Positions 9,720 to 21,106 of a DNA stretch of 64,000 nucleotides are shown piece after piece. The stretch comes from Amoebophrya sp. A120 (Eukaryota; Sar; Dinophyceae; Syndiniales; Amoebophryaceae): contig CAJINV010000001.1 in assembly GCA_905178155.1 (NCBI GenBank), positions 2,284,089 through 2,348,088 of the forward strand. Direction: 5' to 3'. Position 1 is the first letter of the stretch. Each line of letters starts with the position of its first letter. The notes beneath the pieces were generated by a model. That model was not told where the DNA came from and searched no databases. It worked only from the letters and a program-made list of their open reading frames with translations. Position numbers and translations under genes: made by a program.

Positions 9720-12700
9720 TCAATCCGGCACGACTGGTAGTTTGTTTTCCTCAAGCACCATACCTAGATACGTGAGCACCGTCGGATCGGTGGATTTCTT
9801 TAACATGTGGCGCAAGACCTTGCTTTTCTTCGCCAGCCTCCGCGTCTCCCGGTCCGCCGTCAAGTGCGTTAAGCACCGGCAGATGTGCCGGTGCAGTACT
9901 TGCGTGTGCAACGACAAACGCGCTTCCTCGCCGTAAATGGAGTCCTTTTCGTCGAACACGCCCTCCACTTTCCCCTCCAGTCCCGCAATGAGAAACGCGA
10001 AGATGCTGGTTTTGCGCGTCAAGTACGTGCGGAAAACGTCTTTGCGGGTCAACTCACACAGAATCTCGAGCAAGATGTCTAAAAAATGCGGCTCGAGCCG
10101 CATGCGGCGCAGAACCGTTTGCGTCAGCTCGCCCACCTCGTGCTGGTCCGCACCTGGGGTCAGAATCTCGTCTTTCCGGACCAGTTCCCGAAAGGCGAGC
10201 AGCAAGGGCTTCGCGAAGAACAACCCGTACACACTGGAGAGTAGTAATAGCATGCGATCCCGGAAACCGAGGAAGACACGGTAGAGCAACTCTTGCAGGA
10301 AGGGAAACTTCATCGCCTCCGGTTCCGAATTCAGAAACGCCATCTGCCTCAGAAACAGCACGTTTCCCTCCGAGGTGCGGAACTGAAAGCGGAGAAAACT
10401 CGCCAAGCTTTGCGTCAGCTTGTGTTTCGCATTCTTCGTCAAAGCAAGTTTTTCCAGCCACGGCGCCAGCACGCCGAACACTTGCGGTTCGGAGAAGGTC
10501 AAAGTCCAAAGTTCAAGATCGAGCTGCAGCAACATCTCAACCGGATACTCGAGAATCCGCTGGAGTAAGAGAATCTCCTTGGCGCGCTCCCGGTAGAAAT
10601 GCAGATCTTTATCTACTCCAGCTTTGGGGTCTGCTGCTGCTCCTTGCTCGTCTACGAGCTGTAATCGTTGCTGTGGAAATGAATTTTCGGTCCCGGCCAC
10701 AGATTGTAGTAGATCAAGATCTTTGCCATTACCGCCGTCCGCTCCTAGTTCGCCATGATCGATGCTGTTTTTCAGCCCGAGATTCATCATCAAAAAGCGC
10801 ACGTCGTCTCGCAAATTCGCGCTGCTATACTCTCGATCACGGACGCGCGCAGACAGCAGGACTTCGTTTTGTTCTTTCTCCTCCAACTCGGTTTCTCGCG
10901 GTATTAACGGGGTCGGGATAGAAGTTGTGGTACCTACAGCTACACGGGTGGAGGACAACGCTGGGGCGGCCGCTGGTGGAGGACGACCACCGCGGAGAGC
11001 TTCAATGCTATCACCTGCGAATTCCTCTCGGCCGAAGGTAACTTGCCCTGCTGCAAAGCCTTGTTGTTCGTTATGCAGTTCCCCTGGAGGCGTTATACTT
11101 GCCGACGAAGAATTTGATGCGGCACGCTGCAGTATTGGGCTGCGCACTGGCTGGTGTTCCAGTCGTCCACCGCTGCTTTGGAATGTGTCCTGTGGACTTG
11201 GTAGCATCGGTGTCGAAAACAGACCAGCATTTTTTGTGGCCAAACCCGGTGGTGAGAGTTGTGCAGCGGGGGTACGGTGACTCTGCAGGTCAGCGGTAGT
11301 AGGGCTATTAACCGGCGGGCCACGGGCTCGCGTGTCGTCGTGTCGCTGCGACTGCGAGAAAACTTCCCGCCCATCCATTTCACCCAAACTGGATTTCTTC
11401 TCCTGCTGGCGTGTACCATTAGTAGTTCTAAGCAACCGCAGACTGGGGTTATCTCTCAACAGCCGTCGCGTCTTCAACTTGTCGTAGAGCTCGAGGCCGT
11501 AGTCGCGCGCGAAGTACCGTCGGATATCAAGTGCAAATATGTCTGGGTGTGGAACTTTGCTAGACTTGTCACGCAGGTTTTCCATGATCCATATGATCTG
11601 TAATGGAGTACCTAGCATGACAGGTTCCGTGAGATCACTAGCACCAAATATAGCCGCCGGGGCGGGGGTAATGAGGTCACGCCGGGTTTTTTTGACTTGG
11701 CCGGCGCCGGGTCCTTTTGCTCTGGGCACAGGAGAGACGTTTTCCCGCACGCTATGGCCCCACAAGGCCCTCCGCCAGGGTCGGCCTTATGGGTCCCCCA
11801 AATCGGGCGCATAGCATGCGGGTTAGCTTGCTCCTTTTGGCGGCATTTGCGTTCTTTGATTTTCTTGTTGAAAAGTCGAGCCCCTCCCGCATCCAGAATC
11901 GAAACGCTATTCCGCACGCTATGGCCCCGCCTGGGCCTCCATCAGGGCAGGCCCCCTGGGCGCCCCAAATCGGGCCCATAGCATGCGGATTGGCTTTCAT
12001 ACTTTGGCGGCCTTTGCGTTTTTTGTTTTCTTTTGTTGAAAAGTCGCACTTTTTTGCCTGTTCTCCGCATTACAAATGCCCGATTTTGGTGGCCGGCTTT
12101 GCGACCTCGGAAAGTCGGCAAAAATGGCGGCCATACCATGCGGATTCGCAGCTTTTTTCGTCTTGGCATTTTTTCGGGCGCCCCTTTCTGGGCGCCCGAA
12201 ACCGCCAGAAACTAAGGCGGTCGGCGCCTCAGAAGGGCGCCCCTTTTGCCGGCTCCCCTGCGTCGTTTTATCAAGTGCGAGTCGATAGCTTTCGACCGGG
12301 CTTGTTTGTTGGCAAAGCCCCGGCCGCTTGATAATTGAAAATTTTTTATGCCCAAAAACACTTCCGGCAGCTTGAAAACTGCCGGTCGTTTTGCATTCAT
12401 AAGACCTGGCAAAAAAACCGCTAGGATAGAACGTTCGTGACCTCACTACATATCATAATCATTCCTATCCTGCATGACAAACTGCCTCTCAACTTGATCA
12501 AGAGCGGACACCAGCATTTGGTAATCATGCAACACAGATTTTTGCTTTTGCATGATTCTGACTTAGCATGACAAGTTCCAACCTTCCAGACCCAGGCATT
12601 TTTGCAATCCATATCGGTTTTCCCGGTACAGGTCATGCAGTTCCCAGAACAGACAGGCCGGCTCGACCAGAATGGGCTCCCAATACTTGGAGAAATCCAC

Positions 12701-14157
12701 TTTTTCCACTTTTGAAACAGCAGATTTAACATTCCTAACCCCCGGATAGTAGGATTCGGTTTCAAAATCGTGCCTCTTTTCCCGTTCCCGATCCGCCGCT
12801 TCCTGCTCCAACTGCCCCGTTGTTTCGACGACTTGCAGGAAAATCTGCATGGTTAGTTCCACTTTTTTACAGCTCAACTGTAAACTTTCTTTATCTTCGA
12901 AAAGGTCTTCAACATCTTGCTGCGTCCCTACCCGTGGTTGTTTGCCCCTAGTACTCTGTTTGCTTTCTGCCAGATCTGAAAAGCTTCCGCACGAGTGAAA
13001 GAGGATTTTGAGCAGGACGAAAAGCAGGCCGTTGTCGAGAAGCATTTCCATCATCCTCACGGAAATAGCAGCAGCCGCACCTTTTTCGAAATCACCGATT
13101 CTGTCCACGCAATCGAGAATGTTCTCCAGTATCCTGATTTGAAGACGTGCGTCGCTAGCTGAGCCGAAATGCAGCAACGCGAGAATCAGACAAATTCCTC
13201 GGGACCGAAGTGTCGCTTCTTGTTTCATCTCCGGAGCTGTGGCACGATACTGTGGATCTTCCTTGCGTACAGTTACACCATCATCTGCCGTGCTTGCAAC
13301 TACCATTTCTGTTCCGCTATTAGTTATTTCCACCGCAGCCCCGGCCATGTTTCCGGTGACGCGACCCCCGCGTAATTCGTGCACCCCTGCTGCTTCGCGC
13401 GGATGTGTTTCATCTTCATTCTTCTTCCCCACCCCGGAAGATGAGCCATGTCGCAGTGCCTGGAGCGCGCAATCGCCAAAGAGGAAGTCCAGGAGCGATG
13501 ATTCCTTTGACGTAAAGTCCAGTGCGTTGTGGATCACCTGCAGCTTCCCCTCGATCTCGTCCAGATCCACTTTAGTGGGTCTGCCTATCCCGGCCTTTTG
13601 CGCTGATGACTGAAGTGCAAGAACGACCTCACGATCGTCGGTGGCCTCGTCCACACGTCGATCCAGACTGTGCGCCTCGTCAAAGCAGCACTTCACCACG
13701 GAGTCCGCGACAAACGAGTCTTCCACCGTGAGCGTCTCCGGCACGAAGTAGCCTTCCGGGTGTTTCTGCAGCCGGAAGAAGCTCCGGGGCGGCTTCTCGC
13801 CCGGGAAGAGGCGGTGGACCTTATGGGATTCTCAATTGTTACATTCTCAACTGTTACATGAATGCGTGATGCAAGAATGGCAACAGGGAAAGCCGGATCT
13901 TGCAACTCTTGCAATACAAATTCGGCACAGATTCTCATCCTGTTTAGCCCTCCCAAAATGTGTCATGCGAAGTAGCTTCAGCTTGTGGACGTTGATGCTC
14001 GTTTTGCATGACAAATCATCTAACAGTTGAGAATGTAACATTTGAGAACGCCATACACCTGCCCCTGTATTTCGAGCCGGAGTTTCCGCACCGTCCAAGA
14101 AGGATCGGCGAGGAGTAAAAACTTCGTCGACGCATCGTACTCGACGATCAGCTTCAT
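9720..14157 (-). CDS. Large protein with ubiquitin-like N-terminus and helical C-terminus
   Basis: Exons 14157-14056, 13816-12614 and 11519-9720 give 1,034 residues. The first 75 residues, split by an introner, have the pattern of a ubiquitin-like fold: MKLIVEYDASTKFLLLAD, then WTVRKLRLEIQGQ, a Phe-rich strand and a VEDSFVADSVVKC ending. This is a pattern judgement. The middle is helical and carries acidic, Ser-rich linkers. The last 300 residues are Leu-rich helices (for example HFLDILLEILCELTRKD) suggesting an armadillo/HEAT-like solenoid. I do not recognise a named family. Both introns are introners, one of them with a nested insertion. Neighbours give no functional clue. Confidence 0.7.
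11525..12613. mobile_element. Introner, family A, copy 4, enlarged by a nested insertion
   Basis: 1,089 bp against about 262 bp for its relatives. The family A ends are intact, flanked by TCGGA (11520-11524) and TCGGT (12614-12618). The middle is replaced by a GC-rich insertion of about 770 bp. Excision still restores the frame (YRENR joined to RYFARDYG), so the enlarged element should still be removed as an intron. Confidence 0.85.
11672..12445. mobile_element. GC-rich element nested in an introner
   Basis: It begins TGAGGTCACG (11672-11681) and ends with the inverse (12436-12445). A T-run/A-run pair lies just inside each end. Inside are two tandem copies of a roughly 160-bp unit (about 11750-11882 and 11910-12045) sharing CGCACGCTATGGCCCC and TTGAAAAGTCG, plus a partial third. 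No protein is encoded. The exact ends and any target duplication are uncertain. Confidence 0.6.
13822..14055. mobile_element. Introner, family C, copy 1
   Basis: 234 bp with terminal repeats containing GTTACATTCTCAACTGTTA. It is flanked by GACCT (13817-13821) and CACCT (14056-14060). Excision joins the two parts of the ubiquitin-like N-terminus (EIQGQ and VHRLFPG) in frame. Confidence 0.88.
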
Positions 14158-14727
14158 AATTTGTCGTTTTTAGTGAACCTCCGAAAATAACCTACTTTTC
14201 AAACAAGCCGAAGTGCCGTCCTGTGCAAGGAGGACACCAGGAAGATGCAGCTCCTAGTACTTCTCCAAAAAAAATTTAGGACTACGCAGAGAGCGACCAG
14301 TGTGCTCTGCGGTTTTGATAACCGCTCACTCAAAAAGCCGCTTTGCGTGGCACTCAATCGATTCGCTTCTCGTCTCCTCGGTTCTCTCAGCCACGAGACG
14401 CTAACGCATGCCAGAGGCATGGACAAAAGTTTACCGCTCATCGAACACTGCGTGGGCAAAACCAACATCCAAACCCGCGTCGAATCACGGACAAGAAGAG
14501 AGACAGAACTACTCCGCTCGTTTCCAGTAATTGTGAAGTTTCCCCAAGGGGAGCAATATGCGCACTTCCTAACTTCTTCTGTGTAGCAGCAGTTGTTGTC
14601 AGCTCGAAGTCAATATCTCTGAGAAGTGGTCGAAGTGATGAAATTCCTTATCCTCCTTCTGGTTGAGATCACTCTCAAGCTCTGGCCGATCAAGAAAGCT
14701 TTTCAGACATTTCTTCTAAATGATCGC
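14158..14727. other. Intergenic, no gene seen
   Basis: Spacer between the ubiquitin-like gene and the first ribosomal P1 gene. No coding or repeat signal was recognised. Confidence 0.4.
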
Positions 14728-15229
14728 TTAATCGAACAAGTCGAATTCCATCTCCTCTTCTTCTTCCTCCGGCGGAGCATCGTCCTTCTTCTCTTCGCCG
14801 GCGTCACCGCCCGCGGCACCGCCGGCGGCAGCGCCACCAGCCGCGGCAACGCCGCCACCACCACCTCCACCGGCCTTCAGGATAGCGCCGACATCCTGTT
14901 TTTTTGAGAATTTTGAAAATTTAGATACCATAACACAATATCGGGCGGTCGTACAGACGCATAGTACGGCAACCAACTCTAAACACGATTTATCCTCACT
15001 GCTTCAACAAAAATCCAAATCACAGCAATAGAAATACCTGTCCCTGGCACATCTTGGAGAAGAGCGCCGGCCAGAAGCCCTCGACGGAGCAACCCGCAGC
15101 CTTGATCAAGCTGTTGATGGCGTCAGCGGTAATATCGGCACCGTCGTCGTGCAGGATCAACGCAGCGTAGGTGCACAGCAGCTCGCCCTTCTGCTCCGGG
15201 CTCAGGTCAGCGACGGGAACGGTGGCCAT
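14728..15229 (-). CDS. RPLP1: 60S acidic ribosomal protein P1, paralog 1
   Basis: Exons 15229-15038 and 14895-14728 encode 119 residues. P1 is part of the ribosomal stalk that recruits and activates elongation factors. The N-terminal helical domain shows the P1 pattern (ELLCTYAALILHDDG, then TADAINSLIKAAG). A Gly/Ala hinge follows, then an acidic tail ending EEEMEFDLFD, close to the conserved stalk tail that contacts translation factors. The intron has a GTATTT donor and an AG acceptor after a T run. A second P1 gene lies about 0.8 kb upstream in the same direction with the intron at the same codon position. Length and motifs fit the family well. Confidence 0.95.
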
Positions 15230-16020
15230 GTTTGGAGAGTGGAAAGGTTGATTTCTCTAGGTATGAACACGTCCAGAGAAACGCTCCTTATCCTAGGAGA
15301 GTTCTTCACAACTATAGGTCCCTGAGAAGTGAGTGAAACATATTGCGATTGGAGGTTTCGAGTAAGAGATTTAGATGAGCAGAATCTTCTCGATCGTACG
15401 TGTAGGCCGCGGGATCTTGCAGTTGCATTTCTTTCGTAGTTCGTCTAGATCGCACCCAAACACACATTTCTCCAAATCGCGTTCACGGCCGGATCATTGC
15501 GATCGAAATTTAGATTCTTCCGAGCAGCCACACCAAATGAGCATCTTCAGCTCCAAGATGTTCTCGTTTTCGCGATCCGCAAGACCTTTATTTCTTCGAA
15601 GCGTTGATCAAGATTGTTCAATTCTTAGAGACGGAACGCAGACTCAGTCACTCCTTGCATAATCGCAAAGCAGCGTTACACACCGACAGAGACCATCCAC
15701 ATTGCATGATGGGCAACATGATCACGCGAACACAAACTAAATCGAAATCAATTGCGCACTTTCCGACAAGCAGCAAGTATCCCGGCTGCGTCGACACGAC
15801 CTCAACCTCTTCTATTCAGAACTTAGCTAGAGCCACACCACCTAAAACTCATGTTCTCAATCTGGTTTAGTCCCAGTGTCCGGAGGCAGAAGTACTTATC
15901 AGACAAGCAGCAACTCCCTCAATGATCTTCAACGATGAGTTCTACTTCCGCTTTTGACTGTTCACATATGAAAACCCGAATTGACGTTATATTTGAGTCA
16001 GATTTCGAAGATTTAGATGT
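15230..16020. other. Spacer between the two P1 genes
   Basis: It should contain the 5' flank of paralog 1 and the 3' flank of paralog 2. No other gene was recognised; short ORFs lack similarity. Confidence 0.4.
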
Positions 16021-16576
16021 TTAATCGAACAGATCGAACTCCATCTCCTCTTCCTCCTCCTCAACAACTTCTTCCTTCTTGGCCTCCGCGGCCGGGGCAT
16101 CGCCACCAGCACCGCCGGCCGGGGCAGCACCGCCGCCACCGCCGCCGCCTCCGAGCTTCAACATGTCGCCCAAGTCCTGTTTTTTTTTCACACAGAATCG
16201 ATGTAGGTCAAGTTCATGATGTCGTCGTAGTGCGCGAAAAATTCAAAACGAGGCGAGACTGAGACTGAAAATGAGAACTCGCGGAAGGCACAAATATGCA
16301 AGCAAAATGAATCGCGTCCTGAAAATAAAGCTTCTTCGCAGAACAAACCTAAAGAAATCAGAACCAATCTTGTATAGTAAGTACCTTTCCAGCGACCATG
16401 CTGGAGTAGAGCTTCGGCCAGTAGGACTCGACGGACAGACCGGCGGCCTTGATGACCGAGGTCATGGCGTCCGCGGTGATGTCAGCCTCGGAGTCGTGGA
16501 GGATCAACGCCGAGTAGGTGCAGATCAGCTCATCCTTCTGAGCCTGGGACAGCTCACTAACCGGAATCGCCGCCAT
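16021..16576 (-). CDS. RPLP1: 60S acidic ribosomal protein P1, paralog 2
   Basis: Exons 16576-16385 and 16176-16021 encode 115 residues. It has the same architecture as the neighbouring P1: helical domain (ELICTYSALILHDSE), Gly/Ala hinge, acidic tail and the terminal EMEFDLFD. The first exon is 192 nt in both genes and the intron falls at the same place, so this is a tandem duplication. The two proteins differ at many positions, so the duplication is not recent. A canonical GTACTT donor is used. Either copy could be the main stalk protein; P2 was not seen in the window. Confidence 0.95.
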
Positions 16577-17768
16577 GTTGTTCTTAGGTGTGTGGGTAGG
16601 TGACTAGCTGCTCTAAACTAGTGTCCCTGGGAGTAGAGAAAGGATGTGGGTCGATGACGAAAAAAGCACTCATTATGAAGGGAGTTCTTGCAGAAGAAAA
16701 TTAAAGCAGGATCTCGACAACTTCAGCATCTAAATTTCAACTCCGAAGTAGATCCATTCTTCTTTGAAACGCGATTTAGTTTTCTGATCTGTGTCTAAAT
16801 TTCGCCGTTTCGCTCGTTGTGGGATGAACCTTCTAGGCCTCTTTAGATCATTCGGAGAACGTGTGTTTTGTCAGAAGGTCTCCAAAGCTTTTGTTCATCA
16901 CCAACTTCAGGTAAAGTAGGTAAGGAATTCGCAGTTTGTTCATCACGTCAAGGCTGAGGATGCGGATCTTTAAATTCGTTTACTGTTTCATCACGGATCG
17001 ATTTCGTCAAGAGCGTACAGAAAGGGGAGGGAGCCGAGATCTTTAAATTTAAATTTGGATCTGTCGCATGCGCAATCACGCTTGCTTCTCGCGACGAAAA
17101 AGAAGCTTCACGTCAAGCACTGCTACTGAGTTCACAGATTGATGGCTTACTATGAGCATATCATCGTGACCCAGAGTTGAAGACCGACAATTCGAATTTG
17201 TGTTCCTTGCTTCGTCGGCTCCTGCTCGAATCCCAAAGACTCTTCATGTGCACAGAAGAACAGAAGCATCTTGATCGCAACCCGGCACCTCGCCTGCTTC
17301 GTATCCGCCGATTCAGATCTGGCGATTCGGGTACCTCGTAGAATGATGTATGCCTCACAAGCAGTGTGCGTCTTCTTGATCTGAACGAAACCCTGTCCGG
17401 AGGGTGCCGCCCGATATTATGCAAGACGATCTCGGATCTAAAGACAGCCGTGTGGCGGTAGCAGCATTTCAAACAATTTGTACATTGTACTCTGATAACT
17501 CCAATATGCCGAAAATCATGGTATACAATTTCTGTGAAAAGGTTTACGAGAATAACGGTGTCAAAAATTCCGATGCAAGGATGTGAAAAGTTATGAAACA
17601 AGCTACATCAAGAACCCACTACAAGTAAATAAAAGCAACTATGTAAACATGCGTTTCAGACCACGCCCCAGAATGGTACTGCGACTATTCCAAATTTAGA
17701 AAAAACCTGATTATGCCTCGATCCCACCGGGATCCTCGTATCAAATTCTTACTCAAAACACTCCGTTC
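16577..17768. other. Intergenic, no convincing gene
   Basis: Contains a 146-codon minus ORF (17161-17601) and a 60-codon plus ORF (17404-17586), overlapping on opposite strands. Neither shows a recognisable domain, so I do not call a gene. Confidence 0.4.
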
Positions 17769-19246
17769 TTACACGAAAAACCCCAAACTGTTGTTCTTCC
17801 CCGACTTCTCCAACCCGTTCGAGAACGGCTGCGCGTGGTCAAAGTCAATCGGCGAAATGCGCGTCCGGCGACTCCGGGACGGGCTCATGCCCCCCGCTCC
17901 CGCGGAATTCGAACCCGAGGCCGTTCCCCGCCCGACCGTCGTGGATCCCGGGCGGGTGCTGAAGTTCCGGGCACTGCCATTCTTGTCCAAAAACTCCACA
18001 CTGCCCGGCAGCATTTTCTCCGTTTTCGGCGATTGTTCGAAGGTCGGCGGGGAAACTTCCTCCGTTTGCGAGGAAAGTGCCGCTAGCAGCACGGACGAAG
18101 AGGGGGAGCGACCGCTTGCGAAAGAGCTGTACTTCAGACTCGCGTACTTCTCCATGGTGCAGCGCGTCCGGGAAGGGGGCGTGTAGAGCTGGACACTTTC
18201 CTTCGGGGTAGTCGTGTTGTTTTTCATTGCTTCGTTCTTCTCCGCGGATGTTTTTGTATTCCCCAACAGTGCCTTGTGATCATCTTCTACTTCGTCGACC
18301 GAGCAAGAGTTGTCAACATCCAGCGCAGTGTCCACCTCCAGCATTTCCTTCGATTTCACCTGACTCTTCCCCGATCCCAGCGCTGCCTCCTTGCTGCCGC
18401 TGGCCTTCTGCGCTTTCTTCTTCGTGGTCCTTTCTGGGGTTTTCTGCTGACTGTTCTTTGCTGCCGCTGCTGCAATCAGTGCGTCCATTTCGATTTCGAC
18501 CGAGCCGCTGGAAGAAGATGAAGATCCTTTCACGGGTGAGGAATTCTGCGAGCGGCTGTAGAAAACTGCGCGCTTCACGCCGTCTGCGCCGGTGATCGAC
18601 TGCACCCCGATCGGGCGCCGCGTCTTCAACATGTCCTTCGCCTGCTCACTGGATTGGTGGGGGAGTGGGGCGAGAGGGCTGTTGAAGAGGTGCGATTTTT
18701 CCTGGTTGTCGTTGTGTTTTGCTGGGAGAAAATCATCGCCTTCCTCGTCGGACACAACGAGATCCAGACAGCGAACCCCACCGAAGAGAAGTTCACCATC
18801 GTCGCACGGAGCCACGATCAAAGACCGGATGCGACGAAGAAACCTGGTTGAAGAGGTTTTTTGATGGGGGAAATCCAAAATCTAAATCTGGATCTGCAAA
18901 CACAAATTGTAAAAGTGGGATGCAGGTATGGGTGAAACTGCTATCATTTAAGGACGAGAAGAAGTATAGGGGACTACACATGAGTTTCAACAAAAACGCC
19001 AGCATCTTGAAACACATTCACTTACGGCAATCGTTGCATGATCCGCTCCGCCGCTTTTCGCAGTGGTGCAAACAGGCCGCCCTGCTTCGAAGATCGCCAG
19101 GTGAACGCGACCTGCGTCATGAAACTCAGGTAACCAACTGAAAGAACGAGAACGCCAAGCTTCAGAACTGCAAGCGCCAAGGCCCAGTCGCCTTCCCCTG
19201 CAAGGGGAGGAACCTCCTGGTGGTTGACGAAACCGCGCAACGGCAT
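17769..19246 (-). CDS. N-terminally membrane-anchored low-complexity protein
   Basis: Exons 19246-19026 and 18843-17769 encode 431 residues. A hydrophobic stretch at about residues 22-45 (LALAVLKLGVLVLSVGYLSF) could be a membrane anchor or signal anchor, followed by a basic amphipathic segment. The second exon encodes Ser/Lys/Glu-rich, probably disordered sequence with short poly-Ser and poly-Ala runs. The intron is canonical, with a GTAAGT donor and an AG acceptor. I recognise no family. The protein could sit in the nuclear envelope or endoplasmic reticulum, but that is a guess from the anchor alone. Confidence 0.6.
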
Positions 19247-19864
19247 TTTGTTACTTGGGAATAAGTGGCTTCAAAAAAAGGGTGCTCTACTTCGGAGACT
19301 TTTCTCCAATGGATTCCCTGCAGGAGTAGTTTCCTCTATTGTTTCTCTTCGCTGCTTTAGCATAAGCTACAGAGCATGTTGCCACGACCGAAAGCACGAT
19401 TTGGAAGTGTAAACGAATCCGGACACGAGCACAAGTTCTGCACGATCTACGTTTTCTTCCCGGAGGTACGATCTATTACGACTGATCCATCAGCATTCAA
19501 AAATACGACACTACGAAGGAGATGGGGCCAGCAGCGCTGGCATGACGATTTGGGCGGTTTCCACGACATTTCTAAAAGCAATAGCGCCAGCACAACATGA
19601 CGACGTTTTCTGTTGTGCAAGAAATTAAGTAAAGCACAGAGCAAGCATCAAGAGGACGAAATATTTTGCACCTGCAACAGCAGTTTGCCTATGGCTACAT
19701 GGCTCTGTACGCAAGAACAGCAAGAACAGACTTTAATCACGTTTATCTTTATTCAAAACTGAAGTGACTGTGACACCCATGATGCACCCATGAATTCTTG
19801 TTCGTCCGCATATTTGGAACGGGATACTGTCTCATACAACTGCTTTCGCTTTACTTACTTTCCG
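19247..19864. other. Intergenic, no gene seen
   Basis: Spacer between two minus-strand genes. No coding signal, repeat or RNA gene was recognised. Confidence 0.4.
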
Positions 19865-21043
19865 CTACGCCACGCCGCGTAGCAGATTCGATGTCGAATC
19901 AATTCCGACGAGTAGTTCCTTCATTTGCACTTGCAACGAATTTAGCAGATCTTTCAAACTACTTACCGCCCGACGCATGTCCTGCACTGCCACTTCGGCG
20001 TTTCGCACCCGCGTGTGCGCGTGCTTTTTCAACTCGTCTTTTTGGATCTGAAGAACGTGTTGGCTCCTTAGCCAGTCCATACAGGGCTTCGCCGCGAGTC
20101 GCTCCTCCAATAATGTGTATAGTCGCTGGATCTTCCGGCCCTGCGCAAACACATTCTTGGCGATATTCGCATTTCCAGCCGCAGACATCGCTGCTGTCGC
20201 ATTGTTTTTGCTCATGTCTTTCGTGACCTGCAGAACTTCGCGGAGTGATCTCAACGCGGCGTCGAAGGTCCGAATGTTGTTGTACGGGCGAAACAGGTCC
20301 CGGTAGTCCTCTTCGCAGGCGGAAACTAGGGTGGCAACGTCCGCGGTTGCGTCCAGATCGAACACGCCGGTAGCCTGCTCGAGTCTCGCAAGGCGCTTTT
20401 CCAGCGCGAGAAAAGTCGCCGCCTCCTGCTCCGAGTGTAGAAGGTTCTTCTTCGCCAAGCGAAGCTCGAGACTGCGGATTTGGAGTGCGGTATCGTCGTC
20501 TGCGGCAAGCAGCTTTCTCCGGATTTGCTGGAACCGCGCGTGCTCGAGATCGGGGGAAAATCGCCTTGAGGGTGCGGAAGAAAAGCTTGAAGAAATTTGT
20601 TGGTTTGATGCTCTTTCTTCCCGTCTGAACCGCTGCAGATATTTTTCGATCACTGCCGTGCGTTCGAGCTGCTTTATGGAGGTGGTTGAGCCTTGGAGTT
20701 GTCGTTGCCGAAGGAGCTCGTCCAGAGCGGTGAGGGAATCGTTTTGGAGTCTCGACGCGCTTGTCGACGTGAAGCTGGAGCCCGACTCGAGTTGGTTGCT
20801 GGTGAGCTGTTCGGAAATGAACAGATCCGCTGCTTCACATTGAAGGCGCAGTAGAGTCTGAGGAAACGTCTCTGCGCCGGTGGGTATCCAGCTCCATTCC
20901 TTCTTGATTTTTTCGGGTAGGACTTCGCCGCGAGGCTGGTCTCCGGATCCGTCGCTTTTTTCCGCGGAGGGTGCGGACTCAAAAACAGTAGCACCATTTG
21001 AGTTGGCGGCAGCTGTGTGTAGGGTTCGTCCTTCGCGTGCCAT
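19865..21043 (-). CDS. Coiled-coil protein, possible dynactin subunit 2 (dynamitin)
   Basis: A single exon of 392 residues. An early segment (WIPTGAETFPQTLLRLQCEA) and a central LEKRLARLEQATG followed by long helices resemble the layout of dynamitin, which holds the dynactin shoulder together and links cargo to dynein. The later KIQRLYTLLEE and the C-terminal coiled coil also fit, and the length is close to dynamitin's usual 400 residues. This is pattern similarity only; generic coiled-coil proteins can look alike. The start at 21043 (MAREGR) is chosen; an in-frame ATG at 21106 would add 21 residues. No introns are present. Confidence 0.5.
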   Translation of the reverse strand: MAREGRTLHTAAANSNGATVFESAPSAEKSDGSGDQPRGEVLPEKIKKEWSWIPTGAETFPQTLLRLQCEAADLFISEQLTSNQLESGSSFTSTSASRLQNDSLTALDELLRQRQLQGSTTSIKQLERTAVIEKYLQRFRREERASNQQISSSFSSAPSRRFSPDLEHARFQQIRRKLLAADDDTALQIRSLELRLAKKNLLHSEQEAATFLALEKRLARLEQATGVFDLDATADVATLVSACEEDYRDLFRPYNNIRTFDAALRSLREVLQVTKDMSKNNATAAMSAAGNANIAKNVFAQGRKIQRLYTLLEERLAAKPCMDWLRSQHVLQIQKDELKKHAHTRVRNAEVAVQDMRRAVSSLKDLLNSLQVQMKELLVGIDSTSNLLRGVA

Positions 21044-21106
21044 TTTTGTCTGTCCTTGAATGCGTTTTCGTGTTCCTATCTGGACACCACACTCAGTATG
21101 GCACAC

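Noticed and set aside
17161-17601. Minus ORF of 146 codons
   Set aside because: Overlapped by an equally plausible plus ORF, Arg/Ser/Cys-rich composition and no domain.
17713-18186. Plus-strand ORF of 157 codons
   Set aside because: It mirrors the Ser-rich exon of the membrane-anchored protein on the other strand and has no domain.
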